Below are positions 8,031 to 16,768 of a DNA stretch of 64,000 nucleotides, one piece after another; the stretch's first letter is position 1, and each line of letters starts with the position of its first letter. Both the position numbers and the translations under genes were made by a program. The notes beneath the pieces are model-generated. The model saw nothing but the letters and a program-made list of their open reading frames with translations, was not told the origin of the DNA and searched no databases. Source of the DNA: Intrasporangium_A sp039812505 (GTDB lineage: Bacteria > Actinomycetota > Actinomycetes > Actinomycetales > Dermatophilaceae); the NCBI RefSeq assembly GCF_039812505.1, contig NZ_JBDIAQ010000002.1, positions 15,735-79,734 of the forward strand, written 5' to 3'.

Positions 8031-9926
8031 GTGACGTCCAGCGTGGCGGACGCGCTCGTCGGTCGGGTCATCGACGGTCGCTACCGCATCCTCAGCCACC
8101 TCGCGGACGGAGGGATGGCCTCCGTCTACGTGGCGCTGGACGCCCGCCTCGAACGCGAGGTCGCGCTGAAGGTCATGCGCCCGGGGCTGGCCACCGACCG
8201 CCTCTTCGTCGACCGGTTCCGTCGTGAGGCCCGGGCCGCGGCACGGCTGAGCCACCCCAACGTCGTCGCCGTGTTCGACCAGGGCAGGGACGGTGACGAG
8301 GTGTTCCTGGCCATGGAGCTGGTGACCGGCAAGACACTGCGCGAGGTGATCCACGAGGAGGCGCCGCTGACCGCTCGCGAGGCGCTCGCCATCCTCGAGC
8401 CCATCCTCGAGGCGCTGCGGGCCGCCCACGACGCCGACATCGTCCACCGTGACGTCAAGCCCGAGAACGTCATCATCCGCACCGACGGCGAGGTCAAGGT
8501 CGCCGACTTCGGTCTGGCCCGCGCGGCCGGCAGCCAGACCACCACGAGCCAGACCGGCGTGGTGCTGGGCACGGCCTCGTACCTGTCTCCCGAGCAGGTC
8601 GAGCGCGGCACCTCGGATGCCCGCACCGACGTCTACGCGGCCGGGCTGATCCTCTTCGAGATGCTCACGGGTCGCAAGGCGGTCACGGGCGAGACCGCCA
8701 TCCAGATCGCCTACCGTCACGTGCACGGCACCATCGGGGCCCCGTCGCAGGTCGTGCCCACCGTGCCCGCCGCCCTCGATCACCTCGTCGCCCGGGCCAC
8801 CGCGACCGACCCGCACGACCGGCTCCCCGACGCCGGGTCCTTCCTGGCGGCGTTGCGCGAGGTGCGTGGCCGGCTCTCGGCCGACGAGCTCGACCGGCGC
8901 GGCGCCGCCGGCCCCGACCCGGGGACGGGCCCGCACCTGCTCCCCATGGACCCGACGTCCGCCAGTCCCGCGCCACCCTCCGTGCCGGTGCTCTCCCCGA
9001 CCACCGCCCTGCCGGTGCCACCCGCGCCGGGGGGACCCCGCGGCCGGCGACGGTGGCCGCTGCTGGCGCTGCTCGTCATCGTCCTGGTCGCCGGGACCTC
9101 CGCAGGATGGTGGTTCACCGCGGGGCCGGGCGGCACGACCACCGTCCCCGACGTGGCCCGGGCCGGTCTGCAGCAGGCCGAGGACAGCATCACCGCGCGC
9201 AGCCTGCGCGTCGCGGTGACCGAGGCCTTCTCCGAGGCGGTGGCCGCGGGCCGGGTCGTCGAGCTCACCCCGGCCGCGGGCAGCGAGGTACGCAAGCGCA
9301 GCGTCGTCACGCTCGTCGTGTCGAAGGGCCCGGAGCGCCACACCGTGCCGGACCTCACCGGCGTACCGCTCGAGCGGGTCGAGGGTCTGTTACGCGGGCT
9401 CACCCTGACACCCGGCGCGCGGACGCAGGAGTGGAGCGAGACGGTCCCCAAGGGACGGGTGGTCAGCCAGGACCCGCACGAGGGCACCTCGGTGCGCCGC
9501 GGCACCACGGTCTCCGTGGTCGTGTCCAAGGGCCGCGAGCCCATCGCCGTGCCCGACGTGACCGGCAAGCCCGTGGCCGACGCACAGGCGGCGATCGCGG
9601 CGGCCGGCCTGGTCGTCGAGCGCGCCGACGACGCGAACAGCGGCACGGTCGCCAAGGGCAGCGTCATCTCCCAGAAGCCCGCCAAGGGCACCCTGCACCG
9701 CGGCGACAAGGTGACGCTCACGGTCTCCAAGGGCCCGGTCATGGTGCGGGTGCCGTCCGTGCTCGGCAAGCGCGTCCGCGTCGCCGAGCAGACGCTGACC
9801 GGCCTGGGTTTCAAGGTCCGGGTCGAGCGCCCGCTCGGTGAGTTCTTCGAGCTGGTGCGCAACCAGAGCATCCCGGCCGGCCAGAGCGCCCCGAAGGGCG
9901 CGACGATCGTGCTGACGGTGGTGTGA
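8031..9926 (+). CDS. pknL: PASTA-domain Ser/Thr protein kinase (PknL-like)
   Basis: Membrane kinase of 631 residues. The cytoplasmic kinase domain (about 15-280) has VALKVM lysine near 46, HRDVKPEN near 140 and DFG near 158. A proline-rich linker leads to one transmembrane helix near 340-362 (LLALLVIVLVAGTSAGWWF). Four PASTA repeats fill the exterior, each beginning VPDV/VPDL/VPSV and ending near VVSKGP. PASTA kinases sense peptidoglycan or lipid II and regulate wall synthesis and division. By position it matches PknL, next to its Rv2175c-type substrate. GTG is the start, consistent with a leaderless promoter. The EamA gene follows after 6 bp. Confidence 0.93.
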   Translation: MTSSVADALVGRVIDGRYRILSHLADGGMASVYVALDARLEREVALKVMRPGLATDRLFVDRFRREARAAARLSHPNVVAVFDQGRDGDEVFLAMELVTGKTLREVIHEEAPLTAREALAILEPILEALRAAHDADIVHRDVKPENVIIRTDGEVKVADFGLARAAGSQTTTSQTGVVLGTASYLSPEQVERGTSDARTDVYAAGLILFEMLTGRKAVTGETAIQIAYRHVHGTIGAPSQVVPTVPAALDHLVARATATDPHDRLPDAGSFLAALREVRGRLSADELDRRGAAGPDPGTGPHLLPMDPTSASPAPPSVPVLSPTTALPVPPAPGGPRGRRRWPLLALLVIVLVAGTSAGWWFTAGPGGTTTVPDVARAGLQQAEDSITARSLRVAVTEAFSEAVAAGRVVELTPAAGSEVRKRSVVTLVVSKGPERHTVPDLTGVPLERVEGLLRGLTLTPGARTQEWSETVPKGRVVSQDPHEGTSVRRGTTVSVVVSKGREPIAVPDVTGKPVADAQAAIAAAGLVVERADDANSGTVAKGSVISQKPAKGTLHRGDKVTLTVSKGPVMVRVPSVLGKRVRVAEQTLTGLGFKVRVERPLGEFFELVRNQSIPAGQSAPKGATIVLTVV

Positions 9927-9932
9927 GCCGCC

Positions 9933-10832
9933 ATGAGACCTGCCCTCCAGAGCCGCGTCGCCACCCTCCTGCTGCTGGCCATCACCGCCGTATGGGGCTC
10001 GACGTTCTTCCTGATCCGCGACCTCGTCGCGTACCTGCCGCCCGTCGACTTCCTGGCGGTCCGGTTCGCCATCTCGGCCGTCGTCATGGTCGTGGTCTTC
10101 TGGCGACCACTGCGGGCGCTGACCCGGCGCCAGGTCGGCATCGGGGCGGGGCTGGGGGTCGTCTACGGACTCGCCCAGATCTTCCAGACCCAGGGCCTGG
10201 CCACGACCCCGGCCTCGGTCTCGGGCTTCATCACCGGGACCTACGTCGTGCTGACACCGGTGTTCACCGCGGTCCTGCTGCGCGAGCGGGTCGCCGGGTC
10301 GACGTGGGTGGCCGTCGCCCTGGCCACCTCCGGCTTGGCCCTGCTGTCCCTCAACGGCCTGTCGGTCGGGGTCGGCGAGGCGATCACCCTGCTCGCCGCC
10401 GCCCTCTACGCGCTGCACATCATCGGGCTCGGCAAGTGGAGCGGGAACGAGATCGCGACCGGGCTGTCGGTCGTGCAGATGATCGTCATCGCCGTCATCT
10501 GCGTGCTCGGCGCCCTCCCGGACGGCATCGCGATGCCGTCGGGGCTCGGCCAGTGGGCCTCGGTGCTCTACATGGTCGTCTTCGCCAGCATCGGGGCGCT
10601 CTGGGCCCAGACCTGGGCGCAGGCCCGCCTGCCGGCGACGCGGGTGGCGATCATCCTGACGATGGAGCCGGTCTTCGCCGCCTTCTTCGCCGTCTGGCTC
10701 GGCGGTGAGGCGCTCACCGGGCGCATGCTCGTCGGAGGCGCGCTGGTGCTGGTTGCGATGTATGCCGTCGAGCTGCTCGCGCGGCGCCGCCCGGGTGAGC
10801 TGCCGGCCGAGACCCTGCACCACGAGCTCTGA
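9933..10832 (+). CDS. EamA/DMT-superfamily transporter
   Basis: Integral membrane protein of 299 residues with about ten predicted helices arranged as two five-helix EamA repeats, starting LLLLAITAVWGSTFFLIRD, the usual first helix of the drug/metabolite transporter superfamily. Such carriers usually export amino acids or metabolites, and the substrate cannot be predicted. It lies six bases after the kinase stop and is probably cotranscribed, though no strong Shine-Dalgarno is visible. It has no counterpart in the M. tuberculosis block. The 124 bp to the next gene hold nothing recognisable apart from one GTATGCCG-type octamer. Confidence 0.88.
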   Translation: MRPALQSRVATLLLLAITAVWGSTFFLIRDLVAYLPPVDFLAVRFAISAVVMVVVFWRPLRALTRRQVGIGAGLGVVYGLAQIFQTQGLATTPASVSGFITGTYVVLTPVFTAVLLRERVAGSTWVAVALATSGLALLSLNGLSVGVGEAITLLAAALYALHIIGLGKWSGNEIATGLSVVQMIVIAVICVLGALPDGIAMPSGLGQWASVLYMVVFASIGALWAQTWAQARLPATRVAIILTMEPVFAAFFAVWLGGEALTGRMLVGGALVLVAMYAVELLARRRPGELPAETLHHEL

Positions 10833-10956
10833 CAGCTGCCGAGGGCGGCCGGGTCGGCGCCGCAATCAGGAGTGGGCGAGCGGGAGGATCTCGGCGGCAT
10901 ACCGGCGGGCCCCGAGCACCCGACGCGGCGGTCGGTTCGCGACCGAGCCGGCGGGT

Positions 10957-12030
10957 CTACCGCGTCGTCGGGCCGACGAGGGTCCGCCCGGAGGACAGCA
11001 GGTCGGTGACGACCGAGATCGCGTGGTCGGTGGCCGCGTCGTCGACGTCGAGGTGCCAGACGAGCCGCACCTGCGCCGGCCCGACGGCATACAGCCGGAC
11101 CCCGCGGGCCAGTGCCGCGGCGACGAAGTCCGGCGCGCTCCAGCCGGCGACGGAGACGTCGGCGATCAGGATGTTGGTCGCGACGTCGTCGGGCTCGAGG
11201 ACGCCGGGCGTCACCTCGGCCATCGCGACCGCCGCCCGATGCGCCCGGGCGTGGTCCTCGGCGAGCCGCTCGAGGTGGTGGTCCAGGGCGTACAGCCCGG
11301 CGGCGGCGAGGATGCCGGCCTGTCGCATCCCTCCACCGAGCCGCTTGCGCCAGACCCGCGCCTCGGCCATCGCGTCGGCGGAGCCCAGCAGGACGCTGCC
11401 GACCGGGGCGCCCAGGCCCTTGCTCAGGCACACCGACACGGTGTCGAACTCGCGGCCGTAGTCGGCCAGCGCGATGCCCGTCGCGACGTGGGCGTTCCAG
11501 AGCCGTGCCCCGTCGAGGTGCATCGCGACCCCGGCCGCCCGGGTCAGCCGGCGGGCGGCACGGATCTCCTCGAGCGGCTGGACCGTGCCCCCACCGAAGT
11601 TGTGGGTGTTCTCGACCACGACCACGCCGGTGCAGACCTGGTAGGGGCCGACTCCGGTGACCATCATGGCCGCGGCGTCCGCGGCGCGGAACCGTCCGGC
11701 CTCGGCGACCCAGGTGCGCGAGGTGATCCCGGAGAGCGCGGCGGCCGCGCCGAGCTCGGCCCGCACGACGTGGGCCAACGAGTCGGAGACGAGCTCGACC
11801 CCCGGACCCGCGTGCAGGCGGACCCCCAGCTGGTTGGCCATCGACCCGGACGGCGTGAAGAGCCCGGCCTGTTGACCGAGCAGCTGCGCGACCCGTTCCT
11901 CGAGGGCGCGCAGGGTCGGGTCCTCGCCGAAGACGTCGTCGCCGACCTCCGCCCGGGCCATCGCCGCCCGCATCCCGGGCGTCGGCCGCGTGAGGGTGTC
12001 GCTCAGCAGGTCGGCGACGATCGTCGCCAC
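10957..12030 (-). CDS. ltaE: Low-specificity threonine aldolase-like PLP enzyme
   Basis: Fold-type I PLP enzyme of 357 residues. It has SDTLTRPTPGMRAAMARAEVG at the start, the GDDVFGEDPT loop, VENTHNFGGG, the aspartate motif HLDGARLWNA and the PLP lysine in CLSKGLGAPVGS near residue 205. It would cleave threonine or allo-threonine to glycine and acetaldehyde. GTG start. It lies two bases after the aroG stop on the same strand, so it is probably cotranscribed downstream of aroG. Nothing marks it as unusual. Related beta-eliminating lyases share this fold, so substrate specificity is not certain. Confidence 0.88.
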   Translation of the reverse strand: MATIVADLLSDTLTRPTPGMRAAMARAEVGDDVFGEDPTLRALEERVAQLLGQQAGLFTPSGSMANQLGVRLHAGPGVELVSDSLAHVVRAELGAAAALSGITSRTWVAEAGRFRAADAAAMMVTGVGPYQVCTGVVVVENTHNFGGGTVQPLEEIRAARRLTRAAGVAMHLDGARLWNAHVATGIALADYGREFDTVSVCLSKGLGAPVGSVLLGSADAMAEARVWRKRLGGGMRQAGILAAAGLYALDHHLERLAEDHARAHRAAVAMAEVTPGVLEPDDVATNILIADVSVAGWSAPDFVAAALARGVRLYAVGPAQVRLVWHLDVDDAATDHAISVVTDLLSSGRTLVGPTTR

Positions 12031-12032
12031 GG

Positions 12033-13409
12033 TCAGGCCTGACCCAGCATCTCGGCGACGAGGAAGGCCAGCTCAAGTGACTGCTGGTGGTTCAGGCGCG
12101 GGTCGCACAGCGACTCGTAGCGCTTCTCCAGGTCGGTGTCGTTGATCTGGGCCGTGCCCCCGAGGCACTCGGTGACGTCGGTTCCGGTCAGCTCGACGTG
12201 GATGCCGCCGGGGATGGTCCCCAGCGACTGGTGCACCTCGAAGAAGCCCCGCACCTCGTCGACGATCTCGTCGAAGCTGCGGGTCTTGCGGCCCGTGGTC
12301 GCCTCGAAGGTGTTGCCGTGCATCGGGTCGCAGACCCAGGTCACCGTGGCGCCCGAGGCCTGGACCTTGCCCAGCAGCGTCGGCAGCGCCTCCCGGATCG
12401 TGCGCGCGCCCATCCTCGTGATGAAGGTCAGCCGACCCGGGGTACGGTCGGGGTCGACCTTGTCGATGATCCGCAGCACCTCGTCGATGTCGGCTCGTGG
12501 GCCCAGCTTGACCCCGACCGGGTTGCTGATCCGTGACACGAAGTCGATGTGGGCGCCGTCGAGCTGTCGGGTGCGCTCACCGATCCAGACGAAGTGCCCC
12601 GACGTGTCGTAGAGCTTGCCGGTGCGTGAGTCGACGCGGGTCATCGGACGCTCGTAGTCCAGCACGAGCGCCTCGTGCGCGGCGAAGAACTCGACGGTAC
12701 GCATCTTGTCGAAGTCGGCTCCACACGCCGTCATGAAGCGCATCGCCTTGTCGATCGCGCGCGCCAGCTGCTCGTACCTGGCGTTGGCGGTCGTGCGCAC
12801 GAAGCCGCGGTTCCACTCGTGCACGTAGCGCAGGTCGGCGAAGCCGCCGGTGGTGAAGGCGCGCACGAGGTTCAGCGTGGCCGAGGACGCGTGGTAGGCC
12901 CGCACCAGCCGATCCGGGTCGGGGGTGCGCGCGGCCTCGTCGAAGGCGAAGTCGTTGACCATGTCGCCCCGGTAGGCCGGCAGCGTCAGGCCCTCCCGCG
13001 TCTCGACCGTGGACGAGCGGGGCTTGGCGTACTGCCCCGCCATCCGGCCCACCTTGACGACGGGCTTGCTCGCGCCGTACGTCAGCACGGCGGCCATCTG
13101 CAGGATCGTCTTGATCCGGTCGCGGATGCTGTCGGCCGTGGCGCCGGCGAACGTCTCGGCGCAGTCGCCGCCCTGCAGCACGAAGGCGTGCCCCGCGGCG
13201 GCCGCCGCCATGCGCTCGGTCAGGATGTCGCACTCACCCGCGAAGACGAGCGGCGGGTACGAGCGCAGCGTCGCGACGACGTCGGCGACGGCAGCGGGGT
13301 CGGGCCAGCCCGGCTGCTGGACGGCCTCGAAGTCGGCTGCGGCCGCGACCAGGGCGGCGAGCCTCTCGTCTCCCGCAGCGATCGAGGTGGGGGTCGGGCT
13401 CGTGGTCAC
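12033..13409 (-). CDS. aroG: Class II DAHP synthase
   Basis: First enzyme of the shikimate pathway, joining phosphoenolpyruvate and erythrose-4-phosphate. It has 458 residues, typical of the plant-like type II family that includes M. tuberculosis AroG (Rv2178c). Metal-site cysteine lies in LQGGDCAETF near residue 83; GRMAGQYAKPRS, PAYRGD, WVCDPMHGN and GGIHVELTG follow in order. The GTG start was chosen because a TACGCT -10 lies seven bases upstream, giving a leaderless message; the reading frame extends further upstream without family similarity. Threonine aldolase follows. Confidence 0.95.
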   Translation of the reverse strand: MTTSPTPTSIAAGDERLAALVAAAADFEAVQQPGWPDPAAVADVVATLRSYPPLVFAGECDILTERMAAAAAGHAFVLQGGDCAETFAGATADSIRDRIKTILQMAAVLTYGASKPVVKVGRMAGQYAKPRSSTVETREGLTLPAYRGDMVNDFAFDEAARTPDPDRLVRAYHASSATLNLVRAFTTGGFADLRYVHEWNRGFVRTTANARYEQLARAIDKAMRFMTACGADFDKMRTVEFFAAHEALVLDYERPMTRVDSRTGKLYDTSGHFVWIGERTRQLDGAHIDFVSRISNPVGVKLGPRADIDEVLRIIDKVDPDRTPGRLTFITRMGARTIREALPTLLGKVQASGATVTWVCDPMHGNTFEATTGRKTRSFDEIVDEVRGFFEVHQSLGTIPGGIHVELTGTDVTECLGGTAQINDTDLEKRYESLCDPRLNHQQSLELAFLVAEMLGQA

Positions 13410-13416
13410 CTTCCAC

Positions 13417-13422
13417 AGCGTA
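13417..13422 (-). promoter_or_regulatory. -10 of aroG (leaderless type)
   Basis: TACGCT seven bases before the aroG GTG on the minus strand. Confidence 0.55.
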
Positions 13423-13471
13423 GACGGCGTGCCCCCGGCTGCCGGGGCGGGTCCGGATGCCGGGCCGGAGG

Positions 13472-14329
13472 TCACGACGCCGCGGTGGCGTCGTCGTCGT
13501 GGTGCTGCTCGGCCGGGGGCGTGGGCGGCGGCGTCAGCTGCCTGGGCACGACGGGTTTGCCCTCCGCCGCGTCGAGAGCCTCCTCCAGCTCGGGGGCTGC
13601 GCTGCCCGGTTTGGTCGCCTCCTGCAGCTCGCGCGCCTTGGCGCGGGCCGCGGCCAGGATGCGGTCCTTCATCGACGTGGCGTACATGTCGACGTACTCC
13701 TGCCCGGACAGCAGCATCAGCTCGTACATGATCTCGTCGGTGATCGAGCGCAGGACGAACCGGTCGTCCGTCATCCCCTCGTAGCGGGAGAAGTCCAGGG
13801 GCCGGCCGATGCGCACGCCGATCCGCATGATGCGCGGCACCTTCTGACCGGTCGGCTGGGCCTTGTCGGTACCGATCATCGCAACGGGGATCACCGGGAC
13901 CCGGGCCTCGAGGGCCATCCGGGCGACCCCCGTGCGACCCCGGTACAGCCTCCCGTCGGGAGAGCGGGTGCCCTCGGGATAGATCCCGAGCAGCTCGCCG
14001 CGGTGCAGCACGCGCAGGCCCGAGGTGAGCGCCGAGCTGCTGGCCGTGCCACCGGACCGGTCGACCGGCAGCTGGCCGATCGCCTTGAAGAACGCGGCGG
14101 TGAGCCGGCCCTTGACACCATCCCCGGTGAAGTAGTCGCTCTTGGCGAGGAACGTGACCCGGCGGGGCACCACGATCGGCAGGAAGATCGAGTCGGAGAA
14201 GGACAGGTGGTTGCTCGCGAAGATGGCCGCGCCCTCGGTCGGGATGTGCTCCTCGCCCTCCACCCACGGGCGGAACAGCAGCCGGAGGATCGGGCCCAGC
14301 ACGATGGTCTTGAGGAACCAGTAGAACAC
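13472..14329 (-). CDS. plsC: 1-acyl-sn-glycerol-3-phosphate acyltransferase (PlsC family)
   Basis: Membrane-associated acyltransferase of 285 residues for phosphatidic acid synthesis. An N-terminal hydrophobic stretch (FYWFLKTIVLGPILRLLF) precedes the NHLSFSD catalytic motif (NHx4D), then FLAKSDYF, and the substrate motif YPEGTRSPDG. The C-terminal 70 residues are helical and end in a proline/aspartate-rich tail. It starts at GTG with GGAGGTG eight bases upstream. By position it corresponds to Rv2182c. It lies upstream of aroG on the same strand with a 62-bp gap that carries the aroG promoter, so it may be transcribed independently. Confidence 0.9.
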   Translation of the reverse strand: MFYWFLKTIVLGPILRLLFRPWVEGEEHIPTEGAAIFASNHLSFSDSIFLPIVVPRRVTFLAKSDYFTGDGVKGRLTAAFFKAIGQLPVDRSGGTASSSALTSGLRVLHRGELLGIYPEGTRSPDGRLYRGRTGVARMALEARVPVIPVAMIGTDKAQPTGQKVPRIMRIGVRIGRPLDFSRYEGMTDDRFVLRSITDEIMYELMLLSGQEYVDMYATSMKDRILAAARAKARELQEATKPGSAAPELEEALDAAEGKPVVPRQLTPPPTPPAEQHHDDDATAAS

Positions 14330-14409
14330 CCGTGCACCTCCGGTCGTCGCCCGAAGGCACTCTACGGCACTCGCCTGCCCCGAGGGTGGCGTGCGAGGAT
14401 GCCTTCATC

Positions 14410-14907
14410 ATGAACGACCACGAGCTCGACGCTGAGTTCGAGCGGATCGTCGCCGGATGGGACGAGACCGCCGACGAACCGGGTCCCGCCACGGACGACG
14501 TGGCGCCGGACCGCACCGCTGGCCCCGGGCAGCCGCCACCGGCGGTCAACCCGCGACCCCGGCCCGGCACGCTCGGGGGGTTCCCGGTGGTCCCGGTCAC
14601 CCCACAGGTCTGGCGTGGTGGCACGGTCGCGGGCGACGACACGGCCGAGCAGCAGGACGACGAGGACGACCACTTCGTCCCACCGGCCGTCGTGCTCCCG
14701 TCGGCCGAGGACGACCCGATGTACTGGGCGACCGTGTGCCTGCTCGCCGGTGGACCGCTGCTGCTGCTCTACGTGCTGATCTTCGACCGGGGTGGCAGCG
14801 GCTGGTGGGTGGTGACCGCCGTGGCGATGACCGTGGTCGGCTTCGTGATGCTCGTGCTGCGCGGCGGCTCCGAGCGGGACCCGTTCGACGACGGCACCCG
14901 CGTCTGA
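14410..14907 (+). CDS. Small two-helix membrane protein, unknown function
   Basis: Protein of 165 residues that I do not recognise. The first 95 residues are acidic and proline-rich, with an FERIVAGWDE-type start and a conserved-looking FPVVPVTPQVWRGG patch. Two transmembrane helices follow (YWATVCLLAGGPLLLLYVLI and WWVVTAVAMTVVGFVMLVL) and the tail is polar. The ATG was chosen over upstream in-frame codons because those overlap the divergent acyltransferase promoter region. It is divergent from plsC and convergent with the endonuclease operon, with a tandem repeat immediately after its stop. Confidence 0.7.
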   Translation: MNDHELDAEFERIVAGWDETADEPGPATDDVAPDRTAGPGQPPPAVNPRPRPGTLGGFPVVPVTPQVWRGGTVAGDDTAEQQDDEDDHFVPPAVVLPSAEDDPMYWATVCLLAGGPLLLLYVLIFDRGGSGWWVVTAVAMTVVGFVMLVLRGGSERDPFDDGTRV

Positions 14908-14958
14908 CCCGGCCGCCGGGCCGGCCCGGCCCGGGACCGGCTCGGGCCCGGGCTGCGC

Positions 14959-15117
14959 GGGCCGAACCGGCAGTGTCCGCGAGGCAGCCTGGGCGCCGCC
15001 CACGGCCTCACGGGCCGAACCGGCAGTGTCCGCGAGGCAGCCTGGGCGCCGCCCACGGCCTCACGGGCCGAACCGGCAGTATCCGCGGGGCAGCCTGGGC
15101 GCCGCCCACGGCCTCAC
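14959..15117. repeat. Three tandem copies of a 53-bp GC-rich repeat
   Basis: Units at 14959-15011, 15012-15064 and 15065-15117. The first two are identical and the third differs at two bases; a truncated fourth begins at 15118. Each unit contains the inverted repeat TGGGCGCCGCCCA flanked by GAGGC and GCCTC arms, which can fold into a strong hairpin. The array fills the space between two convergent transcription units, and the endonuclease stop codon lies inside the third unit, so it may act as a repeated terminator. Confidence 0.92.
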
Positions 15118-15803
15118 GGGCCGGCTGCCGGCAGGAGCAGGTCGGCCCAGCAGGGCCGGTGGTCGGATGCCGCGACGAGGTCCTCGTGCAGGGGGTGGGG
15201 GGACGGACCGACCGGTGCGACGGCGATCTCTGCAGCGGCGAAGACGGTGTCGAGCAGCGCCGTGGGGTGGTCCGCCGGATAGGTCGGGTGGTCACCGGAC
15301 ACCTGCCGGCAGGTGGCCGCCAGCCGCGCCCAGGCCGCCCCGGTCGGTCCCTCGTTGAGGTCGCCCGCGACCACGGCGGGGTGCCCGAGCCCGGTGATCA
15401 CCTCGGCCAGATGGCGCTCCCGCTCGTCGCCGCGCAGCCCGAGGTGGATGCTGGCCACCCACACCGGCCGGGAGCCGGGCACCGAGAGGAGGTGGGCGGC
15501 ATACCCTCGGGTCCGGTCGGGGAAGCGGACCGGCAGCCGCCGCGCCACCGTCCGGTGGGTGTGCACGCGCAGCGCGGTCAGGATCGCCGTACCGCCCGTG
15601 CCGCGCCGGCCGCCGGCCCAGTAGAGGCCGCACCGGCGGGCGAAGGCGGGCAGGCGGAACTCGGTCGTGAGCCGGCGGGGCACCTCCTGCAGGCAGAGCA
15701 CGTCGGGCTCGATGGCGCGAACGACCCGCGCGGCTGCGGCCGGGTCGTCGAGCAGGTCTCGCAGGTTGTAGCTCGCCACCCGCAGCCGCGGCCCCGCGCT
15801 CAT
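15114..15803 (-). CDS. Endonuclease/exonuclease/phosphatase-fold protein
   Basis: Protein of 229 residues of the EEP (DNase I-like) superfamily. It shows SYNLRDLLDD at the N-terminus, the metal-site glutamate in VLCLQEVPRR, VASIHLGLRG, VVAGDLNEGP with the catalytic Asp-x-Asn, and a terminal SDHRPCWADL. The fold cleaves phosphodiesters or sugar phosphates; the substrate is unknown. The ATG overlaps the glucokinase stop (ATGA), so it is the last gene of the four-gene SRPBCC operon. Its stop codon falls within the 53-bp repeat array. Confidence 0.88.
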   Translation of the reverse strand: MSAGPRLRVASYNLRDLLDDPAAAARVVRAIEPDVLCLQEVPRRLTTEFRLPAFARRCGLYWAGGRRGTGGTAILTALRVHTHRTVARRLPVRFPDRTRGYAAHLLSVPGSRPVWVASIHLGLRGDERERHLAEVITGLGHPAVVAGDLNEGPTGAAWARLAATCRQVSGDHPTYPADHPTALLDTVFAAAEIAVAPVGPSPHPLHEDLVAASDHRPCWADLLLPAAGP

Positions 15804-16768
15804 CCGCCGGCGCGGGCCAGCTCGGCCGCACCGATCAGCCCGGCATCCGCGCCGAGCCGGGCCCGCACGATGGACGCCTCGGGGCGGTAGCCGCGCCCGG
15901 GCAGCTGGCGGCGGAAGGCCTCTCGGGCGGGCCCGAGCAGCAGCTCCCCGGCGGCGCTGACCCCGCCGCCGACGACGAAACAGCCCGGGTCGAGCGCGGC
16001 GGCCAGGTTGGCGATCCCGACGCCGAGCCACTCGCCGATGTCGGCCAGCAGCTCGCGTGCCGTCGGGTCGCCCGCCTGGGCCGCCTCGGTGATCAGCGGT
16101 CCGGTGAGGGCGGACTCGTCGGTGCCGAGGCGCTCACGCAGGTCGCTGATCACGGGAGAGTCGGCGGCGATGAGGTCGCGGGCCTCCCGGACGAGCGCGT
16201 TGCCGCTGGCGTACTGCTCCCAGCAGCCGCGGTTGCCGCACTCGCACCGCAGCCCGGCAGGCACGACCTGCATGTGACCGAACTCGCCGGCGATCCCGTG
16301 GCGGCCGCGCGTGATGTGGCCGTCGACGAGCACTGCCCCGCCGATGCCGGTCCCGAGCGTGATCATCACGACGTGCGACTCGCCGATGGCGGCACCGAAC
16401 CTGGCCTCGGCCCACAGGGCCGCGTTCGCGTCGTTGTCGATCGTCACGGGCGGGTCGAGCCGGGCGCGGAGCCGGTCGCGCAGCGGCTCGTTGCGCCACG
16501 ACAGGTGCGGGGCGAACACGACCGTCGCCCGGTCCGCTCCCACGAAACCCGCTGCGCCGACGCCGACTGCCACGATTTCGCCGGCGTCGACGGCCTCGAG
16601 CAGCTCCTCGACGCACTCGACGATGGTGTCCTCGACGACCTTGGGCGACGTCGACCGGTGCGGGGTGTCGCGGTGGGCCCGGTGCAGGATCTGCCCGGAC
16701 TCGTCGACCACTCCCCCGGCGACCTTGGTGCCGCCGATGTCGATCCCGACCGCCAGGCCACCCGTCAT
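15800..16768 (-). CDS. glk: ROK-family glucokinase
   Basis: Sugar kinase of 322 residues. The phosphate-binding motif is GIDIGGTKVAGG at the start; later motifs are DNDANAALWAEARFG, ITLGTGIGGA, GEFGHM and the ROK zinc cluster CECGNRGCWEQYASG. It phosphorylates glucose with ATP (some actinobacterial members use polyphosphate). The start ATG overlaps the preceding gene's stop and its own stop overlaps the next ATG. Location between the SRPBCC protein and the EEP protein suggests co-regulation of sugar entry with these, but no regulator is visible. Confidence 0.9.
   Translation of the reverse strand: MTGGLAVGIDIGGTKVAGGVVDESGQILHRAHRDTPHRSTSPKVVEDTIVECVEELLEAVDAGEIVAVGVGAAGFVGADRATVVFAPHLSWRNEPLRDRLRARLDPPVTIDNDANAALWAEARFGAAIGESHVVMITLGTGIGGAVLVDGHITRGRHGIAGEFGHMQVVPAGLRCECGNRGCWEQYASGNALVREARDLIAADSPVISDLRERLGTDESALTGPLITEAAQAGDPTARELLADIGEWLGVGIANLAAALDPGCFVVGGGVSAAGELLLGPAREAFRRQLPGRGYRPEASIVRARLGADAGLIGAAELARAGG

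Noticed and set aside
7914..9341. N-terminal extension of the Rv2175c-like gene to 603 residues
   Set aside because: The extra part is antisense to the PASTA kinase and unlike the family; GTG 7913 gives the normal length.
14959..15117. CRISPR array
   Set aside because: Units are directly adjacent with no variable spacers, so this is a plain tandem repeat.
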